A DNA stretch of 64,000 bases from Cercis canadensis (Eukaryota > Streptophyta > Magnoliopsida > Fabales > Fabaceae): the NCBI GenBank assembly GCA_003255065.1, contig QAOA01005271.1, positions 2,395,717 to 2,459,716 on the forward strand, written 5' to 3'. The notes under the pieces were generated by a model. It was given only the letters and a program-made list of their open reading frames with translations, was not told where the DNA came from and did no database searches. Shown in pieces: positions 23,021 to 35,925 of this stretch. Within the stretch, counting starts at the first letter, position 1. Every line of letters begins with the position of its first letter. Made by a program: the position numbers and the translations under genes.

Positions 23021-26000
23021 TTTTAATAAAGTGCGAGAAAGATTCAAAAAGAATAATGAAAAAAGATGCATGAAAGTGAGAGGGCAATTAGAAGGATGGT
23101 TAATGAGTCACTCCACTTTTTCACTCAAAAGCGCATCTTAAGAAAGTGTCAGTTTTTCAGTGCAAGACAGGCGAGATTTTGGCAAAAGGGTACTAAGTAC
23201 TAGTACTAACAATTAATTAAGAATGTGTTCAATATGAAGAATGGAGTGAGAAAATTATGAATATAAATGACGTACGTAAATAGGTATATGGAGAATAGAA
23301 TCTACATTCATTTTCATTTATCATCTTTACTTTTGTTAGCCTACTAATTATTTGCCACGGAAAAACAAAAAAGAAAAAGTAGGGATACATTGCTGGCTAG
23401 TTAGATAACATCAAATTCTAATCAACCTTATACTTCACAAATCTCTATCTTTGTGTGTGAAAGCAGTAAAGGTGGCAGCACAGTCAAAGTTAGATGAGGA
23501 TTAAAGTAAAAAGTGTATAGATTATTCAATTCGAACTTTAATATTTAATTTTTTTTGGGAAAATTCAAACCCTTCAATTTAAAGGTCTCACATCACACTT
23601 CTCCTATCCAAATCATCTGGTTTGACCATATTATTTGTATATTAAGAGCAAGAGCTGAAAATTAACACCCTGCCTCCCTTTTTATCTTTTCAACCAGTAA
23701 CATACATGTATTAATTATGTATGTTATTATTAATTTATTAATTCAACTCAACAATTTAAGTTATTTAGTGAAGGTTCATAAATAATTTTATATTTAATAT
23801 TAACAACATTTTAAATCAAATTATGTATCTTATATACCAGTATAGAAAATAATTAATGCGGGGGCATGAATATGAATATGATTTATATTGCAGTTGCAGA
23901 TTATGAGAATGTGAAACTGAGAGTCATATTTGTACTTTTGCAGTTGGGTATTTTCCATTATTGTTAGGCCTTTTGGTGGGTGAGTCATTGTTTCTGTGTG
24001 AGAAAAAGAGTAGCTATGTCATAAATTAGGTCACCAGCTACCTCTCTTGTCTTGTATAGAGATAAATGATTAGATTAATAGTATTATTATATAGTACACA
24101 AGTTAAAGTTAAAATAATAGAGATAAAGCGTTGAAACTATGGTGCTCCGCTAAGTGAGGATTAATTAGATTGTTTAGTGAATAATAAAAAGTTGAATGGG
24201 TGCTTACCAATTCATTAAGTTAGCTTTTCGTACAAAATCAACATCAGGGTTTCCTCAATAATCATAGAATATGGCTAGTTAATTACTTGCAAGTCTTATT
24301 AACTGATAATTACTAGAATATTCTTATATCGATCACTAATCACAATAATGCAGACATAAAGAAACCCAGCTGGCCAATTTCCTATGCAAGACTGCATCAT
24401 AGTAACGTGCAGCCAAGTCCGGGAGCACTCAAAATAAACAAGTGGCTACACACTGCCCACTGCCCACTGCAATCATCTATCATATATGGTCAACATCTTC
24501 ACAGAAAAGCCAACTTTTTAACCCCTTCTTAGGCAATTCCATATAAATTTCTATTATCAAAGTAGTCAAGTACCAGATCACGTTTTTTGACTACTTTCTT
24601 TTTTTGAAGCATATATGATTTTGTTACTCATTATGTTTAATATATATAGTTAATTATATGACAAAAAAAAAAGGATTATTTTAGAAATTTAGTAATAGTT
24701 AGACTATAAGAAGTCTCTTGAGTTACAAGAAAGATTTAAATTATAAATGGATGAATATATTTGCTTTGTTTTTTTAACGTATGCTTTATTTAGTAAGTAT
24801 TTTATAATATAAACTTTTCGTTGANTTGAAACTTATGGTATATCTTGGTCTTGAAATCTAATAACTTTTCATCACTCTAAATTTGTTATAATAAAAAAAA
24901 TTTAAGATATAAAATTAAATTTATATACTTTTTTGGATAATTCGTAACTTGTACGGATATAATATGATATTATAAATTCATTTTTAAATGTTTAAAAAGT
25001 TAAACTTTGGTTAGATGGACTTAATTGAAGAGCATCAATTTCACCACTCTTTTAGTTATTCATTCATCCTTGTTTCTTTTGCTAAAAACATGGCACACAT
25101 TTGGAATGTCAATGAAAGGGCTAAGGAGTACTAGATTAATAGCTCTTTCTTTCTGCTAATCAATGGCTATGGTTGTGCTCTTATTTCTAAGGGAAATAGC
25201 GGCATGATGACTTGATGTTGATGAGCAGCATTGTTTAAGAGGGTCAAGAGACTTTTCTTTCTCTTTGTTTTCAGTGAAAGCGAGGTGTGAGGCCAGCATG
25301 CATGCTTTTGTTGTTTTAATTTATCTGGATGCTAGTGATAGAGACACGCATGCATACTAATTAGAAAAAAGCAGCAACAGCTTTTTCAATCTTCAAAAAT
25401 GATTACTAGAAAGCAGTAGACCACAAATTAGAAAGAAAGAGCAGAAAGATTTGACTGGACCATATGTTAAGGGAAAATAACTAAACTGCCGAATAAGTTC
25501 CTTGAACTTAGTTCATTTCAAGTTTCAATTATAAAAAATCTCTAGTCAAGAAGTGGGCAGTTAAATTCAATATGGTTTGATTGGGATTGGTCTCCCAATT
25601 CAACGTTGCAACTGCAACTTTTATTCTTTTGTTCCATTATTGGCAATGGCCTAAACCAAGTCCATAGTTAATGAAGAATCACAGAATTTTACTTTGAAGC
25701 CACATTCATACAAAAGTGCCTTATAAAATCATTCATTCTCCTCGCTTTGATTCGTCACTAACTGGTAAGATTGGGATCAGATTCTGCGTCCAGCCACCAT
25801 AGCTCCATAATTGAGATCCCTCCTATAACCCTTTTTTTTTTTTTTAGTAGAAAGGGAAGCAAAAGAATGAGATATAGAGATTTGGGTGAAGGTTGTTGAT
25901 GCCCACAATCTCAACTTGGCCTTTGCATTGCAATACTAATTGTCTGCATGCTAGTCATTATCGGTTTATCGGTGTTGTTTTCCTAGGCTTAGTATCACAG

Positions 26001-26456
26001 TTACATCAGCAGAGCACGAACATTTTCTGAAATGCTTCCAACGCAGCTATTTGAGATTTGGCAACAATAGCATATCAATGTTTCTGAAGAAAGTTATGCT
26101 TGAAAATGGAATGGATGACACTTAGATCGTCAAAACAAGCCAAATACATTGTTCCATATTAAGGTTATTTTGTGTCTTTCATATCGTAGACTTGGCTTTA
26201 AGAAAGTTCAACCATTCAAAGCTTATTTTGTGTCTTTCATTTCGTAGAATTCAAACTTCAAAGTTTGATTTTGTAAGACCAAGATTAACTGGTGACGTTG
26301 ATTTTTATCCCAATTTTATTTTCTCTCGTTATAGTTTGCTAGGATGAAGATGACTAGTCATCCACAACAAATATGACTAGTACCATAAATATAAAATAAG
26401 CCTACTCTAATCCACACACATTAACTATCCTAAAGCAACAGAGATAAAAATATATT

Positions 26457-27337
26457 ATGGGCTTTTTATGAAGGATAGGCTCTCAAAAGCCACCTATCAT
26501 ATGCTATCCTAGATGGGCTTAGCCCAACAATTGAGATGGGTTTTAATGAATCCATTTCGGTGCTCTGCCTTCCATTCTCTCTTCTCATCCTTGCCCTTCT
26601 CCGCTTTTGCTCACACCATTATCGACAAGTATCATTTACACATCATGGGCTTTTTTTAGTAAGGATGCGCTCTGAGTAGCCTTTCCCCATATTTGGGCTA
26701 TTCTGGATGGACTCAGTCCAATAATTGAAATGGGCTTTTTACTTGGTCTTTTTTGGGTACAATGTGTCACACTTATTTATGTCTATATGGAATAGAAAGT
26801 TATTTTTATGTGAATAAGGCTATTCGTATCTATTTTACTAGCTTTATCTCTTATGCTACTTTTTATTTATTTATTTATCTTTTCTCTTTTTATGGGTCTA
26901 ATTTCTCTATTTTATTACTTGTTTGTGTGTGCACAGGATTGCAGCTAGTATATAAGANTTTATAGTAAGGATGCGCTCTGAGTAGCCTTTCCCCATATTT
27001 GGGCTATTCTGGATGGACTCAGTCCAATAATTGAAATGGGCTTTTTATTTTTGTCCTTTTTTTTCAAAAAAAAAAAATAGCGTAGACATAAATGGTGAGA
27101 TCTTAACTAATCTGTTTCACACTTGGTCTTTTTTGGGTACAATGTGTCACACTTATTTATGTCTATATGGAATAGAAAGTTATTTTTATGTGAATAAGGC
27201 TATTCGTACCTATTTTACTAGCTTTATCTCTTATGCTACTTTTTATTTATTTATTTATCTTTTCTCTTTTTATGGGTCTAATTTCTCTATTTTATTACTT
27301 GTTTGTGTGTGCACAGGATTGCAGCTAGTATATAAGA
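26457..27337. repeat. Diverged repeat cluster with a 301/375-bp duplication at an N
   Basis: A unit beginning near ATGGGCTTTTT and running through a GGATGGACTCAGTCCAA-type segment occurs three times. The first copy (26457-26545) is clearly diverged. The other two are 26657-26957 and 26963-27337, nearly identical, separated by the N at 26958. The last copy carries an extra 74 bases (27048-27121). Near-identity across an N with one indel suggests two haplotypes of the same locus placed in tandem. Open frames here are repeat shadows. Confidence 0.75.
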
Positions 27338-27693
27338 ATTTAGAGACACCAAAAAGAATAAGTGCTATATAGTTTAGTAAGAGTAAGTTGTATATCTTAT
27401 CCCCTCAAAAAGAAAAAATAAAGTTAAAGGTCTTAAATCCTCATGGATGGCAATAATCAATGCATAACCTAAATGGATGTTTTTTGAGTTTAATTTTCAC
27501 CCATAATGAATAGTACTATTTGAGTTTTTTTTTTAGATGAAATAATGCTATTTAAGTTAAGCACAGGTAATCATGGGTGAATAAATGTTGAAGTAAAGGT
27601 CATAAATTCGATGTTCTATATTGCCAAAAATATCGATTAGAAATACATAAATATAAATGAGGCAAAGAGACAAAACTTAGGCAATGTAATTTT

Positions 27694-27873
27694 GGGATTT
27701 GGATCCGGTCATGTCACTTGAGTTATATTGCTCAAATTTGAGTCATATATTTCATTAAAGTTCATCTGAACTATTAAAACACATTTACATTTAATGGTTG
27801 AGATGAACTTTAATGAAATTGACGGCTCATATCTAAGCAACATAACTCAAGTGACATGACGAGATCCAATTTT
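27694..27873. mobile_element. Palindromic MITE, family A, copy 2
   Basis: Same inverted-repeat design as 19528-19708, with the GGATCCGGTCATGTCACTTG arm and its complement. Flanks TGTAATTTT (27685-27693) and TGTAATTCT (27874-27882) agree in 8 of 9 bases. Its right end is also repeated after the N at 27912. Confidence 0.65.
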
Positions 27874-27999
27874 TGTAATTCTGACATTGAACCGCACGCT
27901 TTGCCTAAGCGNGCTCATATTTAAGCAACATAACTCAAGTGACATGACGAGATCCAGTTTTTGTAATTCTGACATTGAACCGCATGCTTTGCCTAAGCG
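27825..27999. repeat. 87-bp duplication split by a single N
   Basis: Bases 27825-27911 recur at 27913-27999 with about three mismatches, separated only by the N at 27912. Probably an unmerged contig overlap rather than a biological tandem repeat. Confidence 0.85.
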
Positions 28000-30900
28000 G
28001 TGTAGTGAGGAAGCACGTGCAGGCTCATGAAGGCATCATTGTTATTATATTAACAAATGATTATAATATAATAATTAGTTGCAACTATAGGCAATTAAGA
28101 AGAAAGTGAAGTGAAGAAGATAAGCACAATGTGTTGTGCCCTTGATCCACGACTCCTTGTTCACATCCCAAAAGCTAAATTCCTCTAATCCTTTTCATCA
28201 TTAAATAAATAAATAATAAAAAACAGTGGGTTTGGTAGCTAGCTAAGATACTGACTTTTAAATTTTATTTAATTATTGGATTGGAGCCTGAGTCAAAGAA
28301 AAGAAAACAAGTAATAATAAATGAATAAAGTTAAGGTGGGTGTATCATACTATGGCCGACATAACTTGTTTGTAGGCAAAACAAAAGGGGAACAAGATTG
28401 TGACTTAACCCAGCAAAAAATAAATTAGAAATGTTGAGGTCCCCTACGCAAATTCAAAACAAAGGGAACGATGGAGCCTTTTGCAGTCTTGCATTTGACT
28501 AACACTTTCTTCCATATTTCAAAATCTAGCCTTTTCATGAAATACCATGTGCTTCTTAATTGCTTTGAAGGCAACGTTTATAAAATTGTAGGTGTACACA
28601 TAAAGCACTTATACTAATTATCAAATGGTTGGTACAAATTGATGCCCACCCACGTTTCTTTACATTGTACTACTATGAAGAAAATCTTTTTTTTTTTTTT
28701 TTAATACCATTGCCACAATAATGTTGAATTTCAGACCATAAATTCTTATAGGACCAACATTTATATTATATTAGATTTAGGTCTGCCCACTATAATAGCA
28801 GCTATAATCGGCATTGATAATATGTGTTCATAAAAATATGATTTTTTTGTTAGGGTTTGTATGCAGGAGAAGAACTGTGATGCTACTTGTTATTTTCTTT
28901 ATTAACTGCATGTGATACCATGGTTCTAGCCCTTGATTGAGAAAATTTTCAAATGTTTAATTTGTACGTAAAGCCATACACAGACAAAGGCTGCATTAAA
29001 GACCTAAATAGGCAATACATGGGACTTTTATACCTTCCTTGTATCTAACCTAAACTTAGCTAGCTAGGGCACCTAGGCACCAATAATGGCAAGTTGAATA
29101 TATATTAGTATACTTTTAACTTATGGAACTGGTCGACATGCAAATATCGTTATACTTGTCTCCAGCTAGATAGAACATAACATATTTCTGACTCAAACTG
29201 TGTCGTTTGATATAGAAAGAAGTTTATTCCAATTTTCTAAGGGGAAAGACATAACACACCTAATTATGTTTTTCTCTTCTTTTCTGGGACTATGGCCATT
29301 TTTATTTGATTTTATAAAAAAAGTGAAAAATAAAATAAAATTCAAAGTGACTAGTATATATCATATATGAGTGAAACAAAGAATATGTAGCGTCAAATAC
29401 TAGAAAGTAGAAAACGCATGCAGTTCACTGAATCACGTATAATTCATCCATGCAACTCTAAAATCTCCAAATCATGAGCATAGTACAAGCATCATTTGGT
29501 ATCTAGTTTTTCTTTATTTCTCTTTTTGGGCTAAGCAAAACCAATATGTACAAAACAAACAGTTAATTCGTCAATGAATTTGGCAATTTTCTTGATGAAA
29601 ACAAGCATAATTGATTACCAATCCAACTAAGTAATAGATGGTACCGATAAGATAGTTTAAAAAGATGATGGCAAATTATAATTATAGAAGCTGACCACAC
29701 GATCTCAGTAACCTATAATAATCATTAAAGTAACTTAAATTTGCTTAACTAGCTAGTAGTATTTAACTTAAGCGAGAGGAAAGTTTCAGATGAGGGCACC
29801 CCCATTCTGGTTTCGTTAAAGCCTCTATCCATTACAAGTACAATGGATATTCTCATCAATTTTCATTGTCGTTTTGGTCACAGATGAAAGGGTTGCTGAT
29901 CGAGATCAAGGGCTTGAATTGAAGCTCACACAGAAACAGCTCTTTTTGGTAATTCAACATTATAGTATTTATAACAAAAAAGATAAGACGGTCAAAACAG
30001 TGGTCAAAGATGAGGGCATGGTGGGGAAGGATCTAATGAGCGCCGAAAGGTACAAAGGACAGTCATGATCCAAAGAGGGTTTAATAAGAGACAAGAAAAG
30101 ACACATTTTTTTTGGATCCCTTCTATTCTCTCTCTCTTTGATTTTCTTTTAATTTTTGAACTGAGTGATCTCAAGTGTAGTTGTAAGTTGTAACAAGTCT
30201 AAAAGGGAAGTGACCCATGTCAAAAAGTTCATTACAACTCAAACAATATGGTTTTTGTTTCTGTCCTATAGTATATTATGATCTTGTTACACTCTGTTTT
30301 TTTCTTTTAACTTTTGAATTTTGATTATCCAACTTTTTGGTCAAAATTGTACCCTCTCATAATTAGTGGCCCCTAAGTTAACTTTCTGATGTAAACAGTA
30401 CTGAACTATATAGGACCAATTATTGCATCCTCAATTTAAGTTAGTATGGTGCAGAATTATTCAAGTTCTGCAGATTGTCCATGACTAGGGTTTGTACATA
30501 TATGGTGAAATTAAATAGGAAGAGTTAATTAGAATAATTAAGAATGAGATCCACAGCAGCTCGAGCAGTGCATATAGAAGCACTTCCCAGAATATTTCCA
30601 TAAAGAATTAAAAACTGATTAATTAATTACTTAATTAGTAGGAGAAAGAAAATGCAACGTAAATTAATCTTTCAGGATCTATCCCTTTAAGCTTGTACCT
30701 GAGAGCATAAACAGGCCATGGGAATAATGGAGATGCAGCTAGAGAGTAAAAATAGTGCAAGTAATATAGAAATATGACTTTAATTAACATAAAGATAAAA
30801 AGACAATTTTAAATCAAGTACTCTTTTTGACTTGTCTTTGATTTGCTCCGAAAAAGATGAATGAACTCCGTTGATAACCTTTTGTAATTTCTTTTTCTTT

Positions 30901-32646
30901 TATATTTACACTTTTCTATCTTCTTTTTTTCCCCCCACCTCTTCACGTTTCTTCTACATTTTCATTTCTTCAATTTAAAGAAAAGAACAAACACTTTTTT
31001 TTTCTTCTAATTTTCACTTCATGCTATTATAATTTGAGACATTTTCTAGTATCATTATTATAAAAAAAAAAAAAAAGTAAAATAATTTTTTCTCCATCCC
31101 TATAGTTTCACGTGATATGTAATTATGTATGATCATTCACTCTATATATTTTTAGAATTTAAACAAAACCTATGTTATGTCAAAAAATAATCAAATTAAC
31201 ATGATAGTTTGTTTTACATCTTTTATGATTTTACATTAACATGTTTAACTAATTTAAGAATATTAATATTTTAAATTTAATTCATTAAAAAAATCACTTC
31301 TTCTTTTCTCATTTGGTGCTATGACTAATATTCACAAAATAGCTACACATAATTCAAATTTGAAACCAACTAATAGCAAAACTGATTTCTTTTTCCTATT
31401 TTTATTAAAAGCAAACTACAAGTACGCAGCTGGCCACAAAGTACAGAGGTTATCATGCGAAAACAACTCTAGGCAAAAGCAAATTGCCCACTCACAATAA
31501 ACGCCAGAGTTCAAAATCTCACGAGGCTCCTCATGCTGCCCGGACAAACAGTAAATGAATAATACTATATCTCAAATAAAATAAATAAATTATGTAGCAG
31601 ATCTCAAAATTTAACAGATAATCATAGTCAAAATTTACGAACTATATATGCAGTTTGTGTATAGTTTATGTATTATATTTGTTAAAATAACATGACAACT
31701 AACACTAGTTGCTTGTATATGTAGACAACCCTATCTTCAGTTTGACAAACATGAACCTGAACAACTGTATAATTAAATTTGTGAATAAAGTTTGAGCAAA
31801 TGTGTTTTTTTATACATGATGACAACAAGGTTAAAACCTTATACCTACAAAAGTTCAAGTTATTTTATTTTTTTTGGGTAAAAGGGAATGCATCAACTAA
31901 AACAGAAGGTTTAAGTGCAGTACAGTTAACCAGAGTTTTGAATGAGTTTAGCGTACAAAGTTCCAATTGAACAAAAATATAGAGATTGGAGCTACTCAAT
32001 CTTCAGTTATGCTGATTAATTTCTGAACAAACAGATATGCTTTGAGCTACTAGTTAAGTTGTAAGGCTACTCGAATTACTTCATACTTTATTGTGTATAT
32101 TTATTTATTTATTTAATATTTAACTAAAATGACTGGAAGATTTTCCACGATAAGTGCACTACGAATCATTTCTGTTGAGTAGAAAGAATAATTCCAAGCA
32201 CAAAACCATCAAGGAGATCTCATGAGTTAATAATTAATGTACCAAATCTAGTTAAAGCAGCGTGATAAACAGAAAGTATTCACATTAATTGTTTTTCACA
32301 GTGATGGCAAGTTGATGCTAACAAAACGGAAGGATTACAAAAGGATTTCTTTCCAATTATACCATTATATAAATTCATGTCAGTAAACAAGGACAACAGG
32401 AAAAAGGCGAATATGAGAAAAGAAAAAGGTAACCCAAGACTTAACAAAAGAACTTTGAGTTAGTACAGTGTCAGCTAAGTTCCGGTCCCCGTGAATTATG
32501 ATTGTCAGTCCAACTCGTCTATTCTCAGCTAAAAAAGCCCTATAGTCTTGCTTTGCATGTTAAAACCCCACACCACCACTGTGTGATTCCTTCAGCTTTC
32601 ATCATTATGCACAGATTCTCATCCTCCCACCACCTTCACCTTGAGC

Positions 32647-35597
32647 TTATTCCATCCCAAAAATTGGTGTCTGAAAGAGACTGGGTTTTGCATGGGTTTG
32701 GAATGTGTGCAGGGTAGGTCCAATCCAGTTTCCATAACCAAAAGAGCTCTCATAACTAGAATTGCTATTTAAGGTAATGGGTGTGGCAAATGGGATTGAA
32801 GTTGAAGCTGCACCACTTGCATTTTGCTGCTGCATAAAGATACCCCCATTGAAAAACGCACTATTGTTGCTTTCACTGCCAGTAGTACTATTTGAAGCAG
32901 CAGCAGAGAAGTCCACGTTGAAGGGTGCGGCATTAGAGCTTTGCAATGCAGACCCATTAGTGGAAGACTGAAAAGAGTTCTTGACACCATTGAAGGAAGG
33001 GTTTTGGTAACCAAGAATGGACCAATAATCTGAAGGGTCTTGCTTGATGGGAATGGCAAAGCTAAGAGTTGAACTCGATGGCTGTGAATGTGATACAAAG
33101 GGTACAGATGATGAAGCTGAAGATAGATCTTTATCATCAGATCGGCTTCCCTCATGGCTTTTGCTCTCTGATAGAGAATCAGTGGAATTCTTGGTTTTGT
33201 TTGATAATCCCCCTATGGGAAGGTTACTATTTGCAATGCTCTTCACGTCGTAGCGGCTCATGTCAAAGTTGGTCACCGCATTTAGCCCTCTGAATTTGAT
33301 GGCTGCAATGTCATAAGCCTCTGCAGCTTCTTCTTGGGTGCCTATTTTGTTAAAACAAAAAATGCCCATTATTTTTCCATTCCGAATACTATCATTTTAA
33401 AAAAAAAAATACAAGAATAATGTAATAATTTATGGTAACAAATCAAAATAAAATGAATTAATGGTAATGTGACTGAGAAATGGACTCACTAAAAGTGCCA
33501 AGGTAGAGGTCTTTGTTTCCGGCAACTCTGCCAATTCTTGCCTGCCATCGACCATGCTGGTGGTGCCTGAAACAAACCCCATTATGATATTATTATTATT
33601 CATTCAGTATCAAAGGCCAGCTATAGTTAACATACGCTACAAGCCAAAAGCAACGAATAAAGTTGAAGTACTAGATTACATACCTCGTCACTCCTCTGTA
33701 TATTGAGGCACCTCTAGAGAAACCACTACTCTTCCTATAATAAGAAGAAAAAGAACAAAAAAAAAAAAAAGATTAAAAAATGTCCATAAAATTACACACA
33801 AATACTCATGGCTACAACTTTGTAAAGCCTGCATAAAGTAGAACCCAAAAGTAGAATGCATATTTTACCTTCGAAGAGAAGCAACAAATTCCTGCCTCGT
33901 CATGTTCTTCATATCTTCCAGCTCCTTCTCGTAGTTCGAGATCTGTCAAAATAAAGAAAAAAGGAATTCAAAATTGTTTAATTATAATGATAAGACAAAA
34001 AAAAGCGTATAAGAAGAATAAATAAATAACCCGTTTTGAAATAAAAAGGCATATTCCAGCTTACAGGAAAGTTGGTAGTGGTGGTCGGACCCCAGTACTT
34101 GAGAGCAGCGAGATCATAAGCTCTGGCTGCTTTCTCTTCCTTATCGTAGCCACCTAAATATTTATTATTCCACGAAGAAGAAGAAACAAACGAGGTTTTT
34201 TTAGCAAAATGATTAAGCTCTGAATCTAAGAAAACAAGGCATTCATAAATGAATAGGCACAGTCAAAAAAAAAAAAAATGATGATGAATGTTAAACCGTG
34301 TTTGGGAGTAACTCACCCAAATAAACTGGAACCATAATCATAATGAGCAAAGAAAAGATCCCACGGGTGAGCAATCATTCGTCCAAGGTACAAGGCCGCA
34401 CAAAGAAACAAAACAAACAACGTCAGAATCTTCACTAATCGCACGCACTGTACAAATACTACTGTAGCACTATCATTCATTCATTCATTCTAGATAGAGT
34501 GATAGACACTACACTACACTACTAAACAGCTAGCTCGGCAGAGGAACTGGATGCCCAAAATCTAAAATATGAGTGCAGAGGTATACGTGATGTGTAATTT
34601 CGGCCCTTGAGATGGGTTTTTTGGGGATTTGCTCCCCAAGTACATTCCTTAACTCCCATTTATTCAGGTCACGATAGTGGACCGTTCTCGGAATATGGTT
34701 CAGTCCCAGATCTCCGTGGACCCGGTTCAACCCCGGCGCACGGTAGATACAGTCCCCGAGAAAACTCTTAAAACCATAAGGACAAAATAAAAACAAGTAA
34801 ATTACCTTGCCTTCCTTTCCTACTTTGCCCCTCCCTTCTACAGCTGTTATCCCATAGATGAGCTTCATATCTCCCTGTCCATCTATGCCTGAACAAATTT
34901 TACTACAGATATAAATAAACGGAATTTTTATAAAATAATTTAATATACTAGTTTTCTTTGTGTTTTGGTTTTTTTGTTTTACCGTGTGACGCCACGGTAG
35001 ATGGAGGTGCGTTGGCCGAAGGTGTCGACGGATTTCTTGGGGGAACGCTCCGCTGGAGCTAGAGGCTGTTGTTTCTGGGGCTCGGCTTGTTCAGCGGCAG
35101 TGAAGCCGCGAAGGAAGCTGGCAGCTATTGTCTTGAGCTCAGAATCGTATATCTCGTTGCCGGTGGAGAACTGCGGAAGCGGTGTCGGTGCAGTACTTGT
35201 GGCTGTGGCGGTGGAGGAGCCGCCGAGGAAGTCCTCGAATTTGGGACCAGCTGTGAAAATGGACAGGTTGGTTGCACCTCCAACGGAAGCGTCCGCCGCC
35301 TCCGGCGACGCATCGATGTTGCTGCCTAAAAATATTTGGCAAAAAATTAAGCAGTTAAAGCATAAAATAAGGAGCCAAAATGGAAAAAGGAAGTATGAGT
35401 AGTAATAGTAATAGTGAGAGAGAGAAAGAGAGAGAGAGACCTGTTAGAGTGAGGGGAGGTGTAGGGGAAGAAGAGGAGAAGGAGTGAAAAAGTGAGAGGG
35501 GAGAGTGGGAGGAGTGAGGGGAAAGAGAGAAAGCGAGCCAGTTTTGGTTTTGGTTTTGGGAGTGAGAGTGGGGAGAAGGAGAAGAACAAGAGTCCAT
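32647..35597 (-). CDS. AIL5: AINTEGUMENTA-like AP2 transcription factor, AIL5/PLT5 type
   Basis: Nine exons on the minus strand: 35597-35441, 35325-34983, 34888-34806, 34325-34317, 34153-34065, 33942-33869, 33734-33684, 33566-33490, 33341-32647, giving 525 residues with every phase consistent. Exon 4 is a 9-nt microexon (TTTATTTGG) encoding the YLG of the first AP2 repeat. N-terminal euANT motifs are WLAFSLSP (20-27) and PKFEDFLGG (80-88). [14 protein letters not shown] (about 154-167) opens AP2-R1 (160-228), with [15 protein letters not shown] linker with [12 protein letters not shown] leads to AP2-R2 (about 262-327), with [20 protein letters not shown] and [19 protein letters not shown]. 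The tail is Ser/Asn-rich with [10 protein letters not shown]. Family knowledge: PLETHORA-class nuclear factors bind DNA through both AP2 repeats and drive meristem, embryo and organ-initiation programmes. The tail [18 protein letters not shown] matches AIL5 best. I saw no miR172 site, as expected for the euANT clade. Confidence 0.94.
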
Positions 35598-35925
35598 GGT
35601 TTGGTTTGTTTGTTGGTGATTGGCTGTTAAGTGTCGTCCTCGTCCTCGTTCGTCGATGAGCGTGAAAGAGAGAGGCGCTTATGGGGTTTCAGTTTGTTTC
35701 TTTGGAAACTGCGATCACCTGATCATCATCTATCTCTATTCTCTATATCTATTTTAGAGAGAGAAGCTTAGACACTATATAGAAAGAGAGAGAGAGAGAG
35801 AGAGTTCTTCTTTAGTTAAACAAAATAATCTCTATGGATGAGAGAGAGGTTGAAGGTTCAAGAGTGAAGTCTGAGATTGTGAGCTTGACACACATATAGA
35901 GGTGGTCTGAGAGAGAGAGAGAGAC
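35415..35925 (-). promoter_or_regulatory. GA/CT tracts around the AIL5-like start
   Basis: Pure GA runs on the plus strand (CT in the sense strand) occur at about 35415-35439, 35783-35804 and 35909-35925, flanking the ATG at 35597; the first lies in intron 1. GAGA repeats are known binding sites for BPC proteins, which can recruit Polycomb in plants. A TATA-like TATATA stands at 35983-35988, about 390 bases upstream. Function is inferred. Confidence 0.4.

Larger units (their letters stand above)
16961..32646. other. About 16-kb gene-poor spacer between the VIN3-like and AIL5-like genes
   Basis: No protein-coding gene, tRNA or rRNA could be supported here. Open frames are short and AT-driven; those at 26753-26965 and 27031-27372 are two copies of one repeat. 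The stretch holds a SINE (17701-17884), MITEs (19528-19708, 21739-22173, 22809-23020, 27694-27873), a diverged repeat cluster at 26450-27337 and several single-N assembly joins, all listed separately. The rest is AT-rich with microsatellites. Regulatory DNA for the flanking developmental genes could lie here but no specific site was recognised. Confidence 0.55.

Noticed and set aside
24825-24825. Single N tested for a flanking duplication
   Set aside because: Unlike four other Ns, no repeated block flanks it, so it looks like an ordinary ambiguous base. The N at 6231 is the same.
26753-27372. Two similar frames (MGTMCHTYLCLYGIESYFY)
   Set aside because: Both are copies of one repeat duplicated around the N at 26958, are T-rich, and match no known domain.
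27999-28025. Sequence resembling part of miR164 (AGCACGTGCA)
   Set aside because: Only a partial match to the mature miRNA and no matching star arm in a foldback nearby.
29874-30068. 64-residue plus-strand frame
   Set aside because: No domain, no splice context that extends it, isolated in the gene-poor spacer.
35001-35402. 133-residue plus-strand frame over AIL5-like exon 2
   Set aside because: Exact antisense of a coding exon; no plant start context or domain.
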